Made by a program: the position numbers and the translations under genes. This document shows, piece by piece, positions 33,446 through 44,116 of a stretch of 64,000 nt of DNA. Position 1 is the stretch's first letter. Every line of letters starts with the position of its first letter. The stretch is from Stemphylium vesicarium (Eukaryota; Ascomycota; Dothideomycetes; Pleosporales; Pleosporaceae): contig QXCR01000042.1 in NCBI GenBank assembly GCA_004380135.1, forward strand, positions 62,001 through 126,000, written 5' to 3'. Under the pieces are notes generated by a model that was given only the letters and a program-made list of their open reading frames with translations, ran no database searches and was not told the origin of the DNA.

Positions 33446-35628
33446 CTATGACTCAAAGTTCGCCTCTCTCTGCCCAGACGCTGTTCCTGCTTCACCTCTT
33501 GCATAAGCATCTGCTTTCCCATGTCCCACAAACTTGAAAGGTCGATATTCCGCTTCCCACATCTGCTCTCTGATCCATTCTTCTAAATCGCCATCATTAC
33601 TCGGTATGTGCTTTTCTTGCGCTAGGCCTTCTTCCACCGCTTTTTTGATGACATTCTTCGCTATCTGTACGCTAATCTCTCGTACATCCTCGACATCGGG
33701 GAGAAGACCAGCTCCACGATTGTTGAACACAGGAGCGGCCGAGGATAGGGCTTGAACAGCCGCGACTAGGAGTGGAGGTGTCATTAAGCGTGTACGGGAG
33801 AGGATTGCGCCAAGACCGATACCAGGGAAGGTCACAGAGTTGTTGCACTCAGCTATGAGAGTGTCAGCACTGGTATGGTAGGGTATTGAACCATGAGTGA
33901 CTCACATATCTCGTACTCTTTGCCATTGTGCTTGACGGGCTCGAAAGGCGATCCGGTCGCGACCAATGCCTTGCCATCTGTCCAATCATACAGATCCTGC
34001 GGTTTGGCTTCGTGAAGTTTGGTAGGGTTCGATAGTGGGAATATAACCGGGCGTTCCACGTGTTTGGCCATCTCTCGGACAAGCTCTTCGTTGAAAGAAC
34101 CTGGCTTGGTCGATGTGCCAATGAGGACGTGAGGCTTGACTTCTTTGACGACTGAGAGCAAGTCGCCGTGCTCTTTGCCCTCCCATTCCTTATCGCTTCG
34201 TGCAAAAGGTAGTTGGGCGGGAGTAAGCTGATCTTTCTTCCCTTGCAAAAGAAGGCCTGGCTTGTCGACACACCTTGAGCAACATTAGCCGTACTCGGAT
34301 TGCTGACCGTCAAAAGTCGCATACCATATCTGCCCACCGGCTTCTTCCCTGGGTTTTCCAGTGTTCTGCGCTATGGCATCTTGGATTTGATCTGCAATTC
34401 CTGTTCCAGCCGATCCTGACCCGAATATGACAAAGCGAGCTTCATCCCATTTAATCCCGCTCACCTTAAATGCGGCCATGATAGCAGCAAGTGTGACACA
34501 GCCGGTTCCTTGCACATCATCGTTAAAGCATGCAATCTCGGGAGTGTACTTTTCGAGGATTCTCCGTGCGTTGTTCAGGCCAAAATCCTCAAAATGAATG
34601 TATGCCTTGGGGTAATATTTCCGCGCAGCCCTCACAAACCTATCGACAAATTGGTCGTATTTTTCGCCATATACCCGCTCTTTACGCATGCCGAGATACA
34701 ACTCGTCATCTAGGAGGTCTTTGTTCTGTACTCTGATTAGCAAGGTTCAAGATAGCAGGTTATGATGTACTCACGTCTGTGCCACAGTCCAGGACAACAG
34801 GCAGGGTCCGCGAAGGGTGTATACCGGCGCATAGTGTGTAAATGACAAGCTTGGCTACGCTGATCAGAATAGCTCCAACGCCCTGATCGCCGATGCCTAG
34901 GATCTGCTGTCCATCGCTTACAACTATCAAGTCGATGTCGTCGGGGCCACCCCATTGTTTTATGTCATCTTCCACACGGTCTGCATCATCGATGTTGAGA
35001 AAGCATCCTTCGGGTCGACGGAAGATCTTGGAGTAATCGGCAATGGCTTCACCCTCAGTTGGAGTGTAAATAACAGAGAACATTTCTTTGAGATGGTCGA
35101 GAATGAGCTGCACAGTCGTCAGCTTTGATATGAACGATTTCATAGCCTAATTCATACTCGGTAGTACAGCACTTCGTTCTGCTCTTTCAGACTCGTCATG
35201 AAAGTGTTCTTGGCGAGGTCGCTCGGGCGGGATTTGTACTGGGCGTATGCACGCTTGACTTGCTCGTCGAGAGTCTGAATGTTGGTTGGAAGCAGGCCAT
35301 GAAGCTTGAACATATCTCGCTCCACTTTGGTGAAAGCTGAGCCTTTGTTGAAGTAGGGTGTTCGGAGTAGTGCATTGCCCTGAAATGCATGTCAACGCTG
35401 CGAATTTGCGAATGGATGCGCACCATGTACCGTCAAGCTCGTCTCTTGCGGTCCAGACGTTGAGAGAGGCAGATGCCCGAACTTCCCATTCTTTTTATGT
35501 TTTGTCTCTGGTGACATCTTTACAAATTGTCGAGAGGATATGCAGGAGACTCGCGGGATATGAAGTTGTGATCGTCGGATTGCTGATGCTGCTTGAGCGT
35601 ATGTCAAAGACGTGAGTCGCAAAAGCAT
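33446..35628 (-). CDS. mae1: malic enzyme, mitochondrial
   Basis: Six exons (35628-35431, 35379-35158, 35107-34775, 34725-34325, 34273-33906, 33852-33446) encode about 642 residues; introns are 49-53 nt. It decarboxylates malate to pyruvate with NAD(P)+. Landmarks: NALLRTPYFNKGSAF, SVIYTPTEGEA, VSDGQQILGIGDQG, LDCGTD, EDFGLNNARR, CFNDDVQGTG, the nucleotide-binding FGSGSAGTGIAD, LIGTSTKPGSF, PLSNPT and ECNNSVTFPGIGLG. The first ~38 residues (MLLRLTSLTYAQAASAIRRS) lack acidic residues and hold arginines, as expected for a mitochondrial presequence, with a second Met before SPETKHKK that could give a cytosolic form. Cofactor preference is not decided here. Splice junctions rebuild the family sequence without gaps. 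Confidence 0.95.
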
Positions 35629-36256
35629 CACAGTTCGTAAGTTCAGTAAGTTAGCCAAAGTACTTATAGAAGCCTCTCCTCATAGGCATTACATATTCCG
35701 GTTTCCTTGAGCAGTTCGTTTAGCACAGAGTCGGAGGTCGCGGTGTCGGCATCATGACGTCGGCGCGATATTTGTTTGCCCCACCAAGCGCGGAACGCGT
35801 GGAGGCTATCGCTGCGGACCTAAACCGACAATCCAATAGCTCCACAACCGCCATCCTGATAGAAGGCTCGTATGTGAGAGAGGTGCGAGTGTGGGGGAAA
35901 GGGATGATCGACAGAAGACCCGCTCTACGACCGGACGACGCGGCCTCCCTTCCCATGCGGCGCGCTCTGGTAGCGGCGCACACGCACTTCACCCCGCAAC
36001 CATCCGATCCGATATTATTCATGAGAGTTCGCTTTAGGGTCAAAGACCTTTACTACAATTCCAGGCGCCAACTACACGCATTTACATATACCTGATGAAG
36101 CTGACCACGCATTCGCGGAACCTGCACCTAGTTATCTCTGCATCTTCGCCTCGCGCACGACCCGTGGTTCTTACTTCCGCTTTCTTTCAATGGAATGTGC
36201 TTTGTTCCAAAATACGGAAGAACAACATGAAGGCCGGTGATCAAAGCTGACACTAG
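35629..36256. other. intergenic, malic enzyme promoter
   Basis: A 113-codon ATG frame (35754-36095, plus strand) is present but has no recognisable motif and sits in the promoter of the malic enzyme; I leave it uncalled. No signal-peptide exon for the cysteine-rich exon that follows was found here. Confidence 0.45.
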
Positions 36257-36336
36257 TCTGGCAGGGCTTCTTCGGCAAATGTACATGTGTCAAGAATGGT
36301 TGTTGCAAAGGCAACTGCCAGTGGCCTCGCTGTTGA
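36257..36336 (+). pseudogene. cysteine-rich last exon, start not found
   Basis: After a plausible acceptor (CTGACACTAG) the frame encodes 25 residues ending in a stop: WQGFFGKCTCVKNGCC and a tail with two more cysteines. It matches the last exon of the small secreted protein at 37731-38143 in both protein pattern (W-x-G, C-x-C-V-x-N-G-C-C) and in bases (aatggttgttgc). I could find no upstream exon with a signal peptide, so it is either a relic or a gene whose first exons I cannot place. Confidence 0.5.
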
Positions 36337-37730
36337 GGCTCGTTGGCATCGGACTGCTACAGACAGAGCGGGCGGAAGAGGAGAACAATGAGCAGGTATC
36401 GAAAATGAACGATGAGCGACTGATGAAAAAATCAAAAAGACGAAGGAAAGTGAGACGATACGGTATTGGAAGACGGAAAAAGTGTAGTAGGCCTTACGTT
36501 AATGTCGGTATCTCACTTCCTATGCATGTCAGCCGCGACGGGAAGATATTATGAATTTGGTCATGCTAGAAATCCGTCAAACACAAAACATTCGCTACTA
36601 GGCATGTGTCTTAGCCGGGTATCAGATTTCCCTTACTAAGGCTCTCGAATATTTCTACAATTAGTAATTCTTCGCTGTCTTCAGTCATCTCCGGCTCGGC
36701 GCTGACATCTCGACCCCAAGGCAACCTCCAACTGCGTTGCGGCACGGCACTTCGATAGACTAAGACCGTGCAATAGTCTATCAAGATTCATTCATTCTTG
36801 TCCCCCGGATATCGTACTCTTTCTTCCTAGCCCGAGCCGCTCCGTTATGTCACAGCGGCTTGATCTTGGCGGCAGAATCCTGTAGGATCGTGGCACAGTC
36901 ATTACGCTACGGCAACCCCCACCAAGTAATACGGCTGGTGAAAGGACCGAGCCGTCTGCCGCGCTTCGTTGTCTTGGTCGGAATCCTATGGAAGTGCGGC
37001 GCGGTCTCTGTAATGCCGGGCGTCATGTAGTAAGCGGAGGACTGCATCAGCACTTGGAAAGGCCGAGCCGTTCGCCCCAGCCTGCCTCTGCACCCACTGT
37101 CAAACTAGCATTAATAGCGGGGCAGCTCCGTTGATAATTGGGTCTCGACGAGCTATCAATCCCGAAGATGCATGTCCGCTGCATTGCGAACTGCCTTTTC
37201 CGTGAGGAAAGAATGGACATGGTCTGGGGGAGTTCTAATAGCGATATTGGTAGTCAGGAGACAGCGCAACCGACGAAGGATGACGGGATAAGGTCTACGG
37301 GCCTTAGTCGGGACCATGCAGCTAAGTCGTCCTGATCTGCCTTTAGCCAGCCAGTGCGACATCACAGCTGACGGAGTAAGCAACGCCGGTAAGGTCTACT
37401 GCTATTGAAAAAGAGCTTCCGGTATTACTTGGCAGTCCTTCGGTGCATGATCGCGGTCAGACCATACCAAGTGCAGAGGCAGACACTGACGCGCTAAGAC
37501 GTGAGCGACAAATTAGGATCCACTGCAGCCTAGCGATATGAGTGTGATGTATATATAAAAGTAAGTTGACTTCAATCCAAGCTACGCACTTCGTTCGCAC
37601 TTGAGTGTGAGTCCCGGTGTCTTGGATATCGACCGCTATCCCCCTCCCAGGGTGTATTCTTCAGCTCTTTCAAAGCCTTCTTGTTCCGGCTAGCAGTGTG
37701 AATTCAATACCTCATAAGGAATCACCAAAT
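36337..37730. other. gene-free stretch with promoter of the cysteine-rich gene
   Basis: No gene recognised. It includes a degenerate repeat at 36832-37150 and, at about 37547-37560, a tatatataaaag element 170 bases before the start of the small secreted protein gene, in a sensible TATA position. Confidence 0.5.
36832..37150. repeat. degenerate direct repeats of ~115 bp
   Basis: The octamer ccgagccg occurs at 36832, 36947 and 37063, spaced 115 and 116 bases. Around the first two copies, further similarity is visible at matching offsets (ttggcggcagaatcct against ttggtcggaatcct; a taat/gtaa stretch; gg-aaagg before the next copy). The third copy is more eroded. Confidence 0.45.
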
Positions 37731-38143
37731 ATGAAGTATCCCCTCCTTTTCGGTGCGGCTATCTACATCGCCGCTGTGCTAGCAGCTCCAGGCGCCGTAT
37801 GCTTTTACTATCCCTTTCGCAAATTACCCCGGCGAAGCCACCCCAGCTCATATTTACGCATTAGATCTCACTCAACCGTTCCTTCAAAGCCATTTCATCT
37901 CGCGCAGAGGGTGATGAGCTTGTGCAGATAGCCTGTGTCGAGTGTCCGTGTACTGTGAGTTCTCCAGTATCCTTACGCCTAGCAAGAAGATACCGAGAAA
38001 AAGAAGGTGAGAAGTCGAAAACAAGGTCTGACAGATTCATCTAGGGCTGGACCGGAGATTGCCAATGTGTCAATAATGGTTGTTGCTGCGATCAGGAAGT
38101 CCCTGGTCTGCCACCAGAGGATGGATGGAGGAAGACACAGTGA
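37731..38143 (+). CDS. small secreted cysteine-rich protein
   Basis: Three exons (37731-37796, 37865-37954, 38045-38143) encode 84 residues. Exon 1 is a signal peptide, MKYPLLFGAAIYIAAVLA with cleavage expected before APGA. Introns are 68 nt (GTATGC...CATTAG) and 90 nt (GTGAGT...CTGAC...ATCTAG), both between codons. The mature protein carries eight cysteines: ACVECPC in exon 2 and DCQCVNNGCCCD in exon 3, then a charged tail. Because each exon is under 35 codons, no long reading frame marks it. Size, secretion signal and cysteine content are those of fungal apoplastic effectors or antimicrobial peptides; no function is shown. A TATA-like element lies ~170 bases upstream, and a related exon sits 1.5 kb upstream. 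The first intron lacks a strong branch site, which is the main doubt. Confidence 0.72.
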
Positions 38144-38455
38144 AGTGGCTGGACGCCTTGAGCTTGAAGATGGAGAGCCGACAAAGAGGAGAGTGAACGA
38201 GAAAAGCATATGACGTATATTCGGGCTGGAGGTGCGATGTTCAGCCATTATGTTGACGCAATCCTGCTATCACTAGGCAACTCCCAGACAGCGAGTCATC
38301 CGCAAATGTGAAGCCTTTGCGATTGAGTTCGATAGAACCCTCTAGCAAATACTACCAAGCCATCCTACCTAGGTAGCAAGCCCATCTTCACTGCACATAG
38401 GTCACTACATCCATCAGTCTAGAGCCTTGCCCACTCATCAAACTAGTGATCAACA
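38144..38455. other. intergenic
   Basis: No feature recognised between the cysteine-rich gene and the broken gene that follows. Confidence 0.5.
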
Positions 38456-39033
38456 ATGGCCGAACCGATCGTCAACCGCGGCGCGAACATCCATTTAGAC
38501 GGAACACAATGCCCCGCCACTCACACAGACCAGCCGCTCACGCCCAAAGACGTGCAAGCATCCCAAAGGCGTTTACCACAAAGACGGCACACACTGTCCT
38601 CTGTGGCCCCTCCCCCGCCCTCGTCGCCCATCAAGCGGCCCGCAAAGACACAACACCGACCGGACCACCACCACCGACTGCCTCGATGCCGTAGGTCCCG
38701 AACACGACCACCCGCTCCGCAACTGGTACCGACGCCATCACAACCGACATTCTCAACTCACGCATACCGAAAGCGATTGAGAACGCCGATCTGCTCGTTC
38801 AGGCGCTGAACCGCTGGGACCACGATCCTGCTTTTGCGCAGAAGTATCATGCTGCGCTGCTGAGACGGTGGGAGGCCCTGCGCGAGGGCGATTACGCGGG
38901 AGCCGAGAGCGGCGAGTTTTGTGATAGGTTGGCGGCGGCAGGGAGTGAGATTACGGTTTTCTTGTGGGTTTTGTTACAAAGTAGGGAGAAGGGGGGTTTA
39001 GGGGCGGGCTCAAGTGGAGTGGAGGAGAGGTAG
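38456..39033 (+). pseudogene. probable broken gene of unknown function
   Basis: The right part (about 38695-39033) reads as good protein: ITTDILNSRIPKAIEN, ALNRWDHDPAFAQKYHAALL, RRWEALREGDYAGAE and ITVFLWVLLQ, ending in TAG at 39031. In the same frame a TAG stands at 38692-38694, and the ATG at 38456 (MAEPIVNRGANIHLDG) opens a different frame. No good donor/acceptor pair connects them: the base run before 38694 is not pyrimidine-rich. So the gene is either interrupted by a stop and a frameshift, or has an intron structure I misread. CAG to TAG would fit a CpA-to-TpA change. I recognise no family. Confidence 0.4.
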
Positions 39034-39356
39034 GCGGCGAGGGAGAGATTTGGATTTGTGTGCGGGTAGGACTGAGAGAATTCATGTGGAGTTGATTTCC
39101 ACTTTACTATAGCGAACCAAGATATGTAAGTGATTCTTTCCATTTTGAAGCGCAGAGATGTTGTGACGTCTGTTAAGATATGCATTGATTGATATTGCAG
39201 AGCGTCGCTTAACATCCGCAACATCGGACAAGAACGTGTGCCAAGTCTGGCAGAATTTATCCAACGAGAGGAACTATTAAACGCATGTATGATTGAATTA
39301 AGATAAGACATTATGAGATGAACACTCAGATATCACTCTTCTCATCTCTTCACTCT
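39034..39356. other. intergenic
   Basis: Short spacer before the facing stop codon of the lipase gene. No feature seen. Confidence 0.5.
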
Positions 39357-40766
39357 TCACCTCGCATAAGCCCTCAGCGGCGGCTCAGCAAAGATCTTCT
39401 GCGGAAACGTCAATAGCACCGCGCCAGCAACAGGAATCAAACCACTGGTCGCCAACACATCGTCGAGATCCAATCCGTCAGCCGCATAGCTATCGCAAAC
39501 AGTGTTCAAATCGATGCGGCTGACATCACCCGGCCCCTCATTCTGCAGCGCATCAACGACGAGCGCGTAAGTAAGCGGGTTGAAAAGGACACCAGCGTGG
39601 TCGTAAAACGTGCCGCCGAGCTGACCCGCACAAACAACCTGAACCTCGTTGTTCGAAACACCGACAGTGCGTGCGTCGTTGATGAATCCAGATGCGGCTG
39701 TGCCAGACTGCGGCTGCACGACCTCATCGAAAAGACCGGAGAAGATGGTCGTAGTAGGTACGTATGCGCTATCTCCACCGTTCCTCCTCAGGCTGCGGAT
39801 GTAGTCACTTGTTGCTTCTTGTTGGATGACAGAGGGGTCGCAGGGTAGAACGGCGAGATCGCTGTCTGGAGTAAGGCAGAGGACGTTCGCTAGTACCGTG
39901 CCCTTGAAATCTGGAGACACGGCAAGGAAGTCCTTGATTACCTTTCGTGTGGACGGCCAGTACTTCAGTACCCATTGCGTGTCGAGTCCACCCTGAGACC
40001 ACGAGATGACAGCAATGTTCTCCTTGTTTTGACGCGAGATGGCGCTGATGTAGTTGATGGCGTAGGCAATGTATTCGGAGTTGGTTTGCGCGTCACCGAG
40101 CATGGCCCCAGGTATGTTGAGCCATACTGGGTCGGCGAAGCTCTTGCCTGTGAGCAGCTTCCGCAGGTTCGAGGCGAAGTTCAAGCCACCGTATGAAGCG
40201 GTTCCTGGTACGAAGATTACGGGACGTTTGGCACCGTACGTGAAGCCAGATGGGATGAAGATGGCCTTGCGCAGGGCGGGTTCGGAAAGTGTGTATGGCG
40301 CATCGGCTGTGTCTTTCTTGGGGTAGATGCGAGATGGCGGGGGAGGATTGTTGTTGTTGATACTGTTCTCGCCGATAGGCAGACCACCGTTGAAGGCCTG
40401 TTTGAGCGTCTCGTCGAGCACTAGACCACCGGCTATCTGCGTCGCGACAGCAGCGAAGAAGTCTGTCCTTGTTGTCGGAGTCGCCCAGATCTCGGCCTGT
40501 TTGGCTACAGCAGCTTCAATGTTTGTGGGTCGTGTTGTGGGTTGGAGTTGCTCGAGGATGTTAAGGACTTTCGTAGCATTGCCCTCTGCGACTGCGTCGT
40601 TGACATTGTCGAGAAGGTTTTCGACGAGCGAGGATACGCCAGGTAGTAGATTCCTAAGGAGTTGGCGTTCCTCGATGCCAGGCTCCGCTGCTGCAACTGG
40701 GGCTGGTGCAGCAAGCGCCTGGGAGACGACGCTCAAAAGCGCCAGCGATGGGACGGTAAGACGCAT
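39357..40766 (-). CDS. secreted lipase, Candida antarctica lipase B type
   Basis: Single exon, 469 residues. A signal peptide (MRLTVPSLALLSVVSQALA) is followed by a short propeptide and a helical N-terminal region of ~130 residues not found in mature CALB. The catalytic part starts near AIFIPSGFTYGAKRPVIFVPGT, close to the CALB strand that precedes the oxyanion region. The nucleophile is Ser257 in SWSQGG, the acid is the Asp of FSGLFDEVVQP, and the His is in FYDHAGVLFNP. Four or more cysteines in the C-terminal half agree with disulphides of an extracellular enzyme. By family it hydrolyses triglycerides or other esters outside the cell. Length exceeds CALB (317 residues) because of the N-terminal extension, which is common in filamentous fungal members. 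Confidence 0.93.
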   Translation of the reverse strand: MRLTVPSLALLSVVSQALAAPAPVAAAEPGIEERQLLRNLLPGVSSLVENLLDNVNDAVAEGNATKVLNILEQLQPTTRPTNIEAAVAKQAEIWATPTTRTDFFAAVATQIAGGLVLDETLKQAFNGGLPIGENSINNNNPPPPSRIYPKKDTADAPYTLSEPALRKAIFIPSGFTYGAKRPVIFVPGTASYGGLNFASNLRKLLTGKSFADPVWLNIPGAMLGDAQTNSEYIAYAINYISAISRQNKENIAVISWSQGGLDTQWVLKYWPSTRKVIKDFLAVSPDFKGTVLANVLCLTPDSDLAVLPCDPSVIQQEATSDYIRSLRRNGGDSAYVPTTTIFSGLFDEVVQPQSGTAASGFINDARTVGVSNNEVQVVCAGQLGGTFYDHAGVLFNPLTYALVVDALQNEGPGDVSRIDLNTVCDSYAADGLDLDDVLATSGLIPVAGAVLLTFPQKIFAEPPLRAYAR

Positions 40767-43139
40767 GTTGGAAAGCTGCTTAGTCTACCAATTCGAGTGA
40801 TACAGGCAGATGGTGAAAGGCCCCTGCTGCGCATCCCTGGGGCATGGGGTAGTCATCTCTTTTAACCCAGCTCTCCAGCATGAGTCGCGAAGCACCAGGA
40901 TCATCATCCTCGGCTCGTACATGTCGCGAACTACTGAGGTTTATTTTTCTTGTCAATTGTACTAGTGTCGCCGAGTAGACGGGGAATTTGAGAATCGGAG
41001 CCTAGCAGACATGGATCTACAAGGGTGTTGCAGATCGTATGACGGTTTTGGTACTAGCGTGGGCTCTCAACTCCGAAATCGTCTTCCGCCCTGAGCAGAT
41101 CATGGCTTGCCTTACGGGACGGGATATAAAATATATCAGTTATGGCCAAAGAAGACGCCACATCAATCGTAAGTGCGCTACAGAGAATCGGCACCGTTGG
41201 GGCTTGTCTTGCGGTAAATTGATGTTCCTAGCCCACTAATTTTCCTGACGTCAGCGTATCTGCTCATAATAGTTACAAGGCGTAAAGGGGTAATCACAAT
41301 GTTGAAGTCATGGGAGAACCGGGAACGGTTCATCAATGGAACCTTGGAACGGCCAACTGTTCGCCCGAATACATACTAGACCCTGCCGGGATAGCCGAAA
41401 TTTGTGAACATCACCAGCGAACCTTGACTGCACTCTAGTTGCAACAAGCCCTCCTTTTAATCTTCAACCCCACACAACCAACATATTATATACGAATGGC
41501 ATAACGCGAGGTGATTGCTCTAGCAGCAACGTTCGACTGATCTAGCCGATATAATGTACTTATTCCGACTTTTGGGGCGTGACCAAGGGACTGGCCTCCT
41601 GGGCGGTCTTGATAACTCGATCGTGCCTCGATCACCACACAGGGTCTTATCGAATATGAGATCTATGGAATCTTACTGTTCCAAGAATGTCATTCGATAA
41701 TGTTATCGGCTCAAGCTCTAGTTTACATTTTGGGCTGCTCTTGTTGTCCAGGGACTTGCGGCATGACCCGTTAGCGACCGTTCTCTGAAAGTCTAGAAGT
41801 CCCAAGTGCCGGATGGCGCAATGAAACGCATCGGCCAGGGAAACGCGTGATTCTTTGGGGCTGTTCTACAATATACCCCGCTCAGTCAGAGTAGTGCTAG
41901 AGCCAGCTAGGCCTTCATGGGGCTGTGTCTGTGGCGCCCTGATTGTTAGTACTACAACAATGCGACTACGGTCCATCTCAATTCCTGTGTTGAGTAGCTG
42001 TGTCGAGGCTACAGTGAAAACAGGCTACAGTGAAAACGAAGATTTCAGATATGTTCAGCCACCGGCGACTCGAGATGCCGAAATCTAGGGTCAATAGTCT
42101 AATAAGAAGGTTTGGCCAAAGATGGGGTAAGGGTCTCAACCTATGCCGAGCGATGAGCGAGATGGGACATGTGTATACCCATCTTGTGACATTTGAGACT
42201 ACAAGCAATGGCAAGTCACGGAAAATATCCGACCCACTTCAAGAGTCCGATATGGGAGCCGTCACGCCGGCTTTATGGCCATAGCCAGTTTCGGGATACG
42301 ACAATATTCCCAATTAAGAACATCGCAATGGTGTGAACATTATTGTAGCGAGTCACGAACCGTAGTTTTACAGTCTTTGCCTTGTTCTCCACTCAACGGC
42401 AGAGGCTGATTAATGCCAACTTTTGGCAGTCAAGATCCGCCACGGAATAACTCCGAGTCGAACTCCGGAGACCATGTTGTGCTTGCAGGGTTTAAGACAC
42501 GAATGTTGCGATGGCACGCCCCACAAGACCTTCGACAGCTAATCAGGTCTCACACAGATTACCCGTAGTACAAAACAATCGTTTGCCACCATTGACCTAG
42601 CACGAGAGATCGTTGATAGTCATTAGCCGGAACCAATAAGGCTCGACATGGGAGAAAGATGAACAATAAGCATCACATTTTCTCCCGTAAAAGGGGCAAG
42701 CCGGCATCTACTGCCCGCTCTTAGCAGTAAAGAAAGATTTATGGCTTGTCGCGGCCATGATATAGCCGCCGGTACAATGGAGATCTCTAAAAGATACAGC
42801 TATGTCCTACATCGAAACCCTGTTATGGAGATGATGAGCATTTAGTCTGTATGCGCGAGTACGAGATCTTGCTCTGGACCGCATTACAATACAATGTAGC
42901 GAATGGAAACGCTGCGAGCTAGATAACTCAGCCAATCTGGAGGGATAGGTCCTGCGCTGTAGATGGATGGCATGTTCTGAGTAATATCAGGTACTTTGCT
43001 GACCCATCTAGAAAAGGTGCAGTGCGTATCATCGCATCCACAAGCTGCACTGGCCATGCCTTCCTTTATATGGCTTTTCAAACGATCCTTCTTACAAGCT
43101 TTCTTGTACCTGGATTTTGCACACGTCGGTTCCACTCCA
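40767..43139. other. 2.4 kb gene desert
   Basis: No frame longer than about 100 codons and none with protein-like content on either strand. I saw no terminal inverted repeats, LTRs or transposase motifs. A 16-bp tandem duplication lies at 42006-42037. It may be decayed repeat DNA; base composition counts would be needed to tell. Confidence 0.55.
42006..42037. repeat. 16-bp tandem duplication
   Basis: aggctacagtgaaaac occurs twice in direct succession in otherwise unique DNA. Confidence 0.85.
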
Positions 43140-43764
43140 TCAAACCCTCGCGTAATCACCCACCTCAATTTTCCATACATCAACGGTTTCGGCTGAGATG
43201 ATTTTTAGCTTGTCGTCGAGGGTGAGGTAGATGCACTCGAAGAGGAGGTCGTCGCCGTCAGTTGGGAAGTCCTGGTGTTCTTTTTTTCTATCAGTGGGGA
43301 TGCGTGGCGGGTAGGTGCGTCCCAGGGTGTGTGTCTTACGGGCTTTGTCTGGGAGAATTTGCGAGCGCGGGAGATGCAGGGTGTGATCTCTTCGTTGGGG
43401 TGAAGAGTTTGGCCGAAGGCGTGGAGGAGGTAGGGTGTAAGCGTGTGTGTTATCTAGAGTGGGTTGATGGGCAGCTTGGGTACGCTCATAGCTACGAGTT
43501 TGGCAGCGAGAGAGAACAATGTGAGAAAGCACACGGTTTGGAAGACCGTACGACAAATGCGGAGGAGGACGCTGCGAGTATTGTAATTTGTATGTGTGAA
43601 AGTGATGGGTGAAGGTGAACATGTGTTAGCCATCATTTTAAAACACAACGTGATAAAGATTGCTTGGTAAGGATGAGAAAAAAGCAAGAACACATACTGC
43701 TAGAGGCGGCTTCAGACAATGTAGGTATATGTGCTAGATTGACGTGCACTCTGCCTTTACTCAT
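43140..43764 (-). CDS. uncertain small gene, hypothetical
   Basis: The 3' end reads as real protein: DFPTDGDDLLFECIYLTL, DDKLKIISAETVDVWKIE and VGDYARV to the stop at 43140. Upstream, the best-looking sequence (YLLHAFGQTLHPNEEITP, ISRARKFSQTKP) is in another frame, and a GTAAGA donor with an ACACCAG acceptor at about 43272 would join them in phase. Before that a TAG interrupts this frame at about 43455, so either another short intron or a nonsense change exists. A candidate first exon starts at the ATG at 43764 (MSKGRVHVNLAHIPTL) and meets a GTATGT donor. I could not build one consistent model and recognise no family. It may be a pseudogene. Confidence 0.35.
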
Positions 43765-44116
43765 TGTAATATCAGCAAAAAAGCTTCGTGATTAGATAAG
43801 CCCATAACTATGAGGAAAGAGGATGGGAAAAAGAGAGGAGTCGGGAACGGCAATGATATCTAAAGGAGACTAAGGGAGAAACAAAGGAGAAAGCAGGTGA
43901 AAAGGAAAACCTTGCATTCCCCCTCTCTGTAGTCCAATCCGATGCCCAGATGATAGAAGAAGTGCCCAGCTCTGGGGGGAAAACGCCAGCAAGACAAGCC
44001 CTCAACGAGGAAAGGAAAAAGGAAAAAATTGAAGACTTTAGAGAAATCCAACGCATACTTTTCCATCTCCGTCCTCAAAACGCCCTACACCCCCACCCCT
44101 CCTACACCCACCCCTC
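43765..44116. other. intergenic
   Basis: Purine-rich tracts (aagagaggag, ggaaaaaggaaaaaa) in the upstream half and C-rich cacccctcctacac repeats near 44091-44125 that run into the end of the NAD+ synthetase relic. No gene seen. Confidence 0.5.

Noticed and set aside
35754..36095. 113-codon plus-strand frame in the malic enzyme promoter
   Set aside because: No motif, no signal peptide, no sensible continuation into the cysteine-rich exon.
36253..36435. Minus-strand frame opposite the cysteine-rich exon, similar to one at 37979-38248
   Set aside because: The similarity of the two antisense frames only mirrors the similarity of the sense exons.
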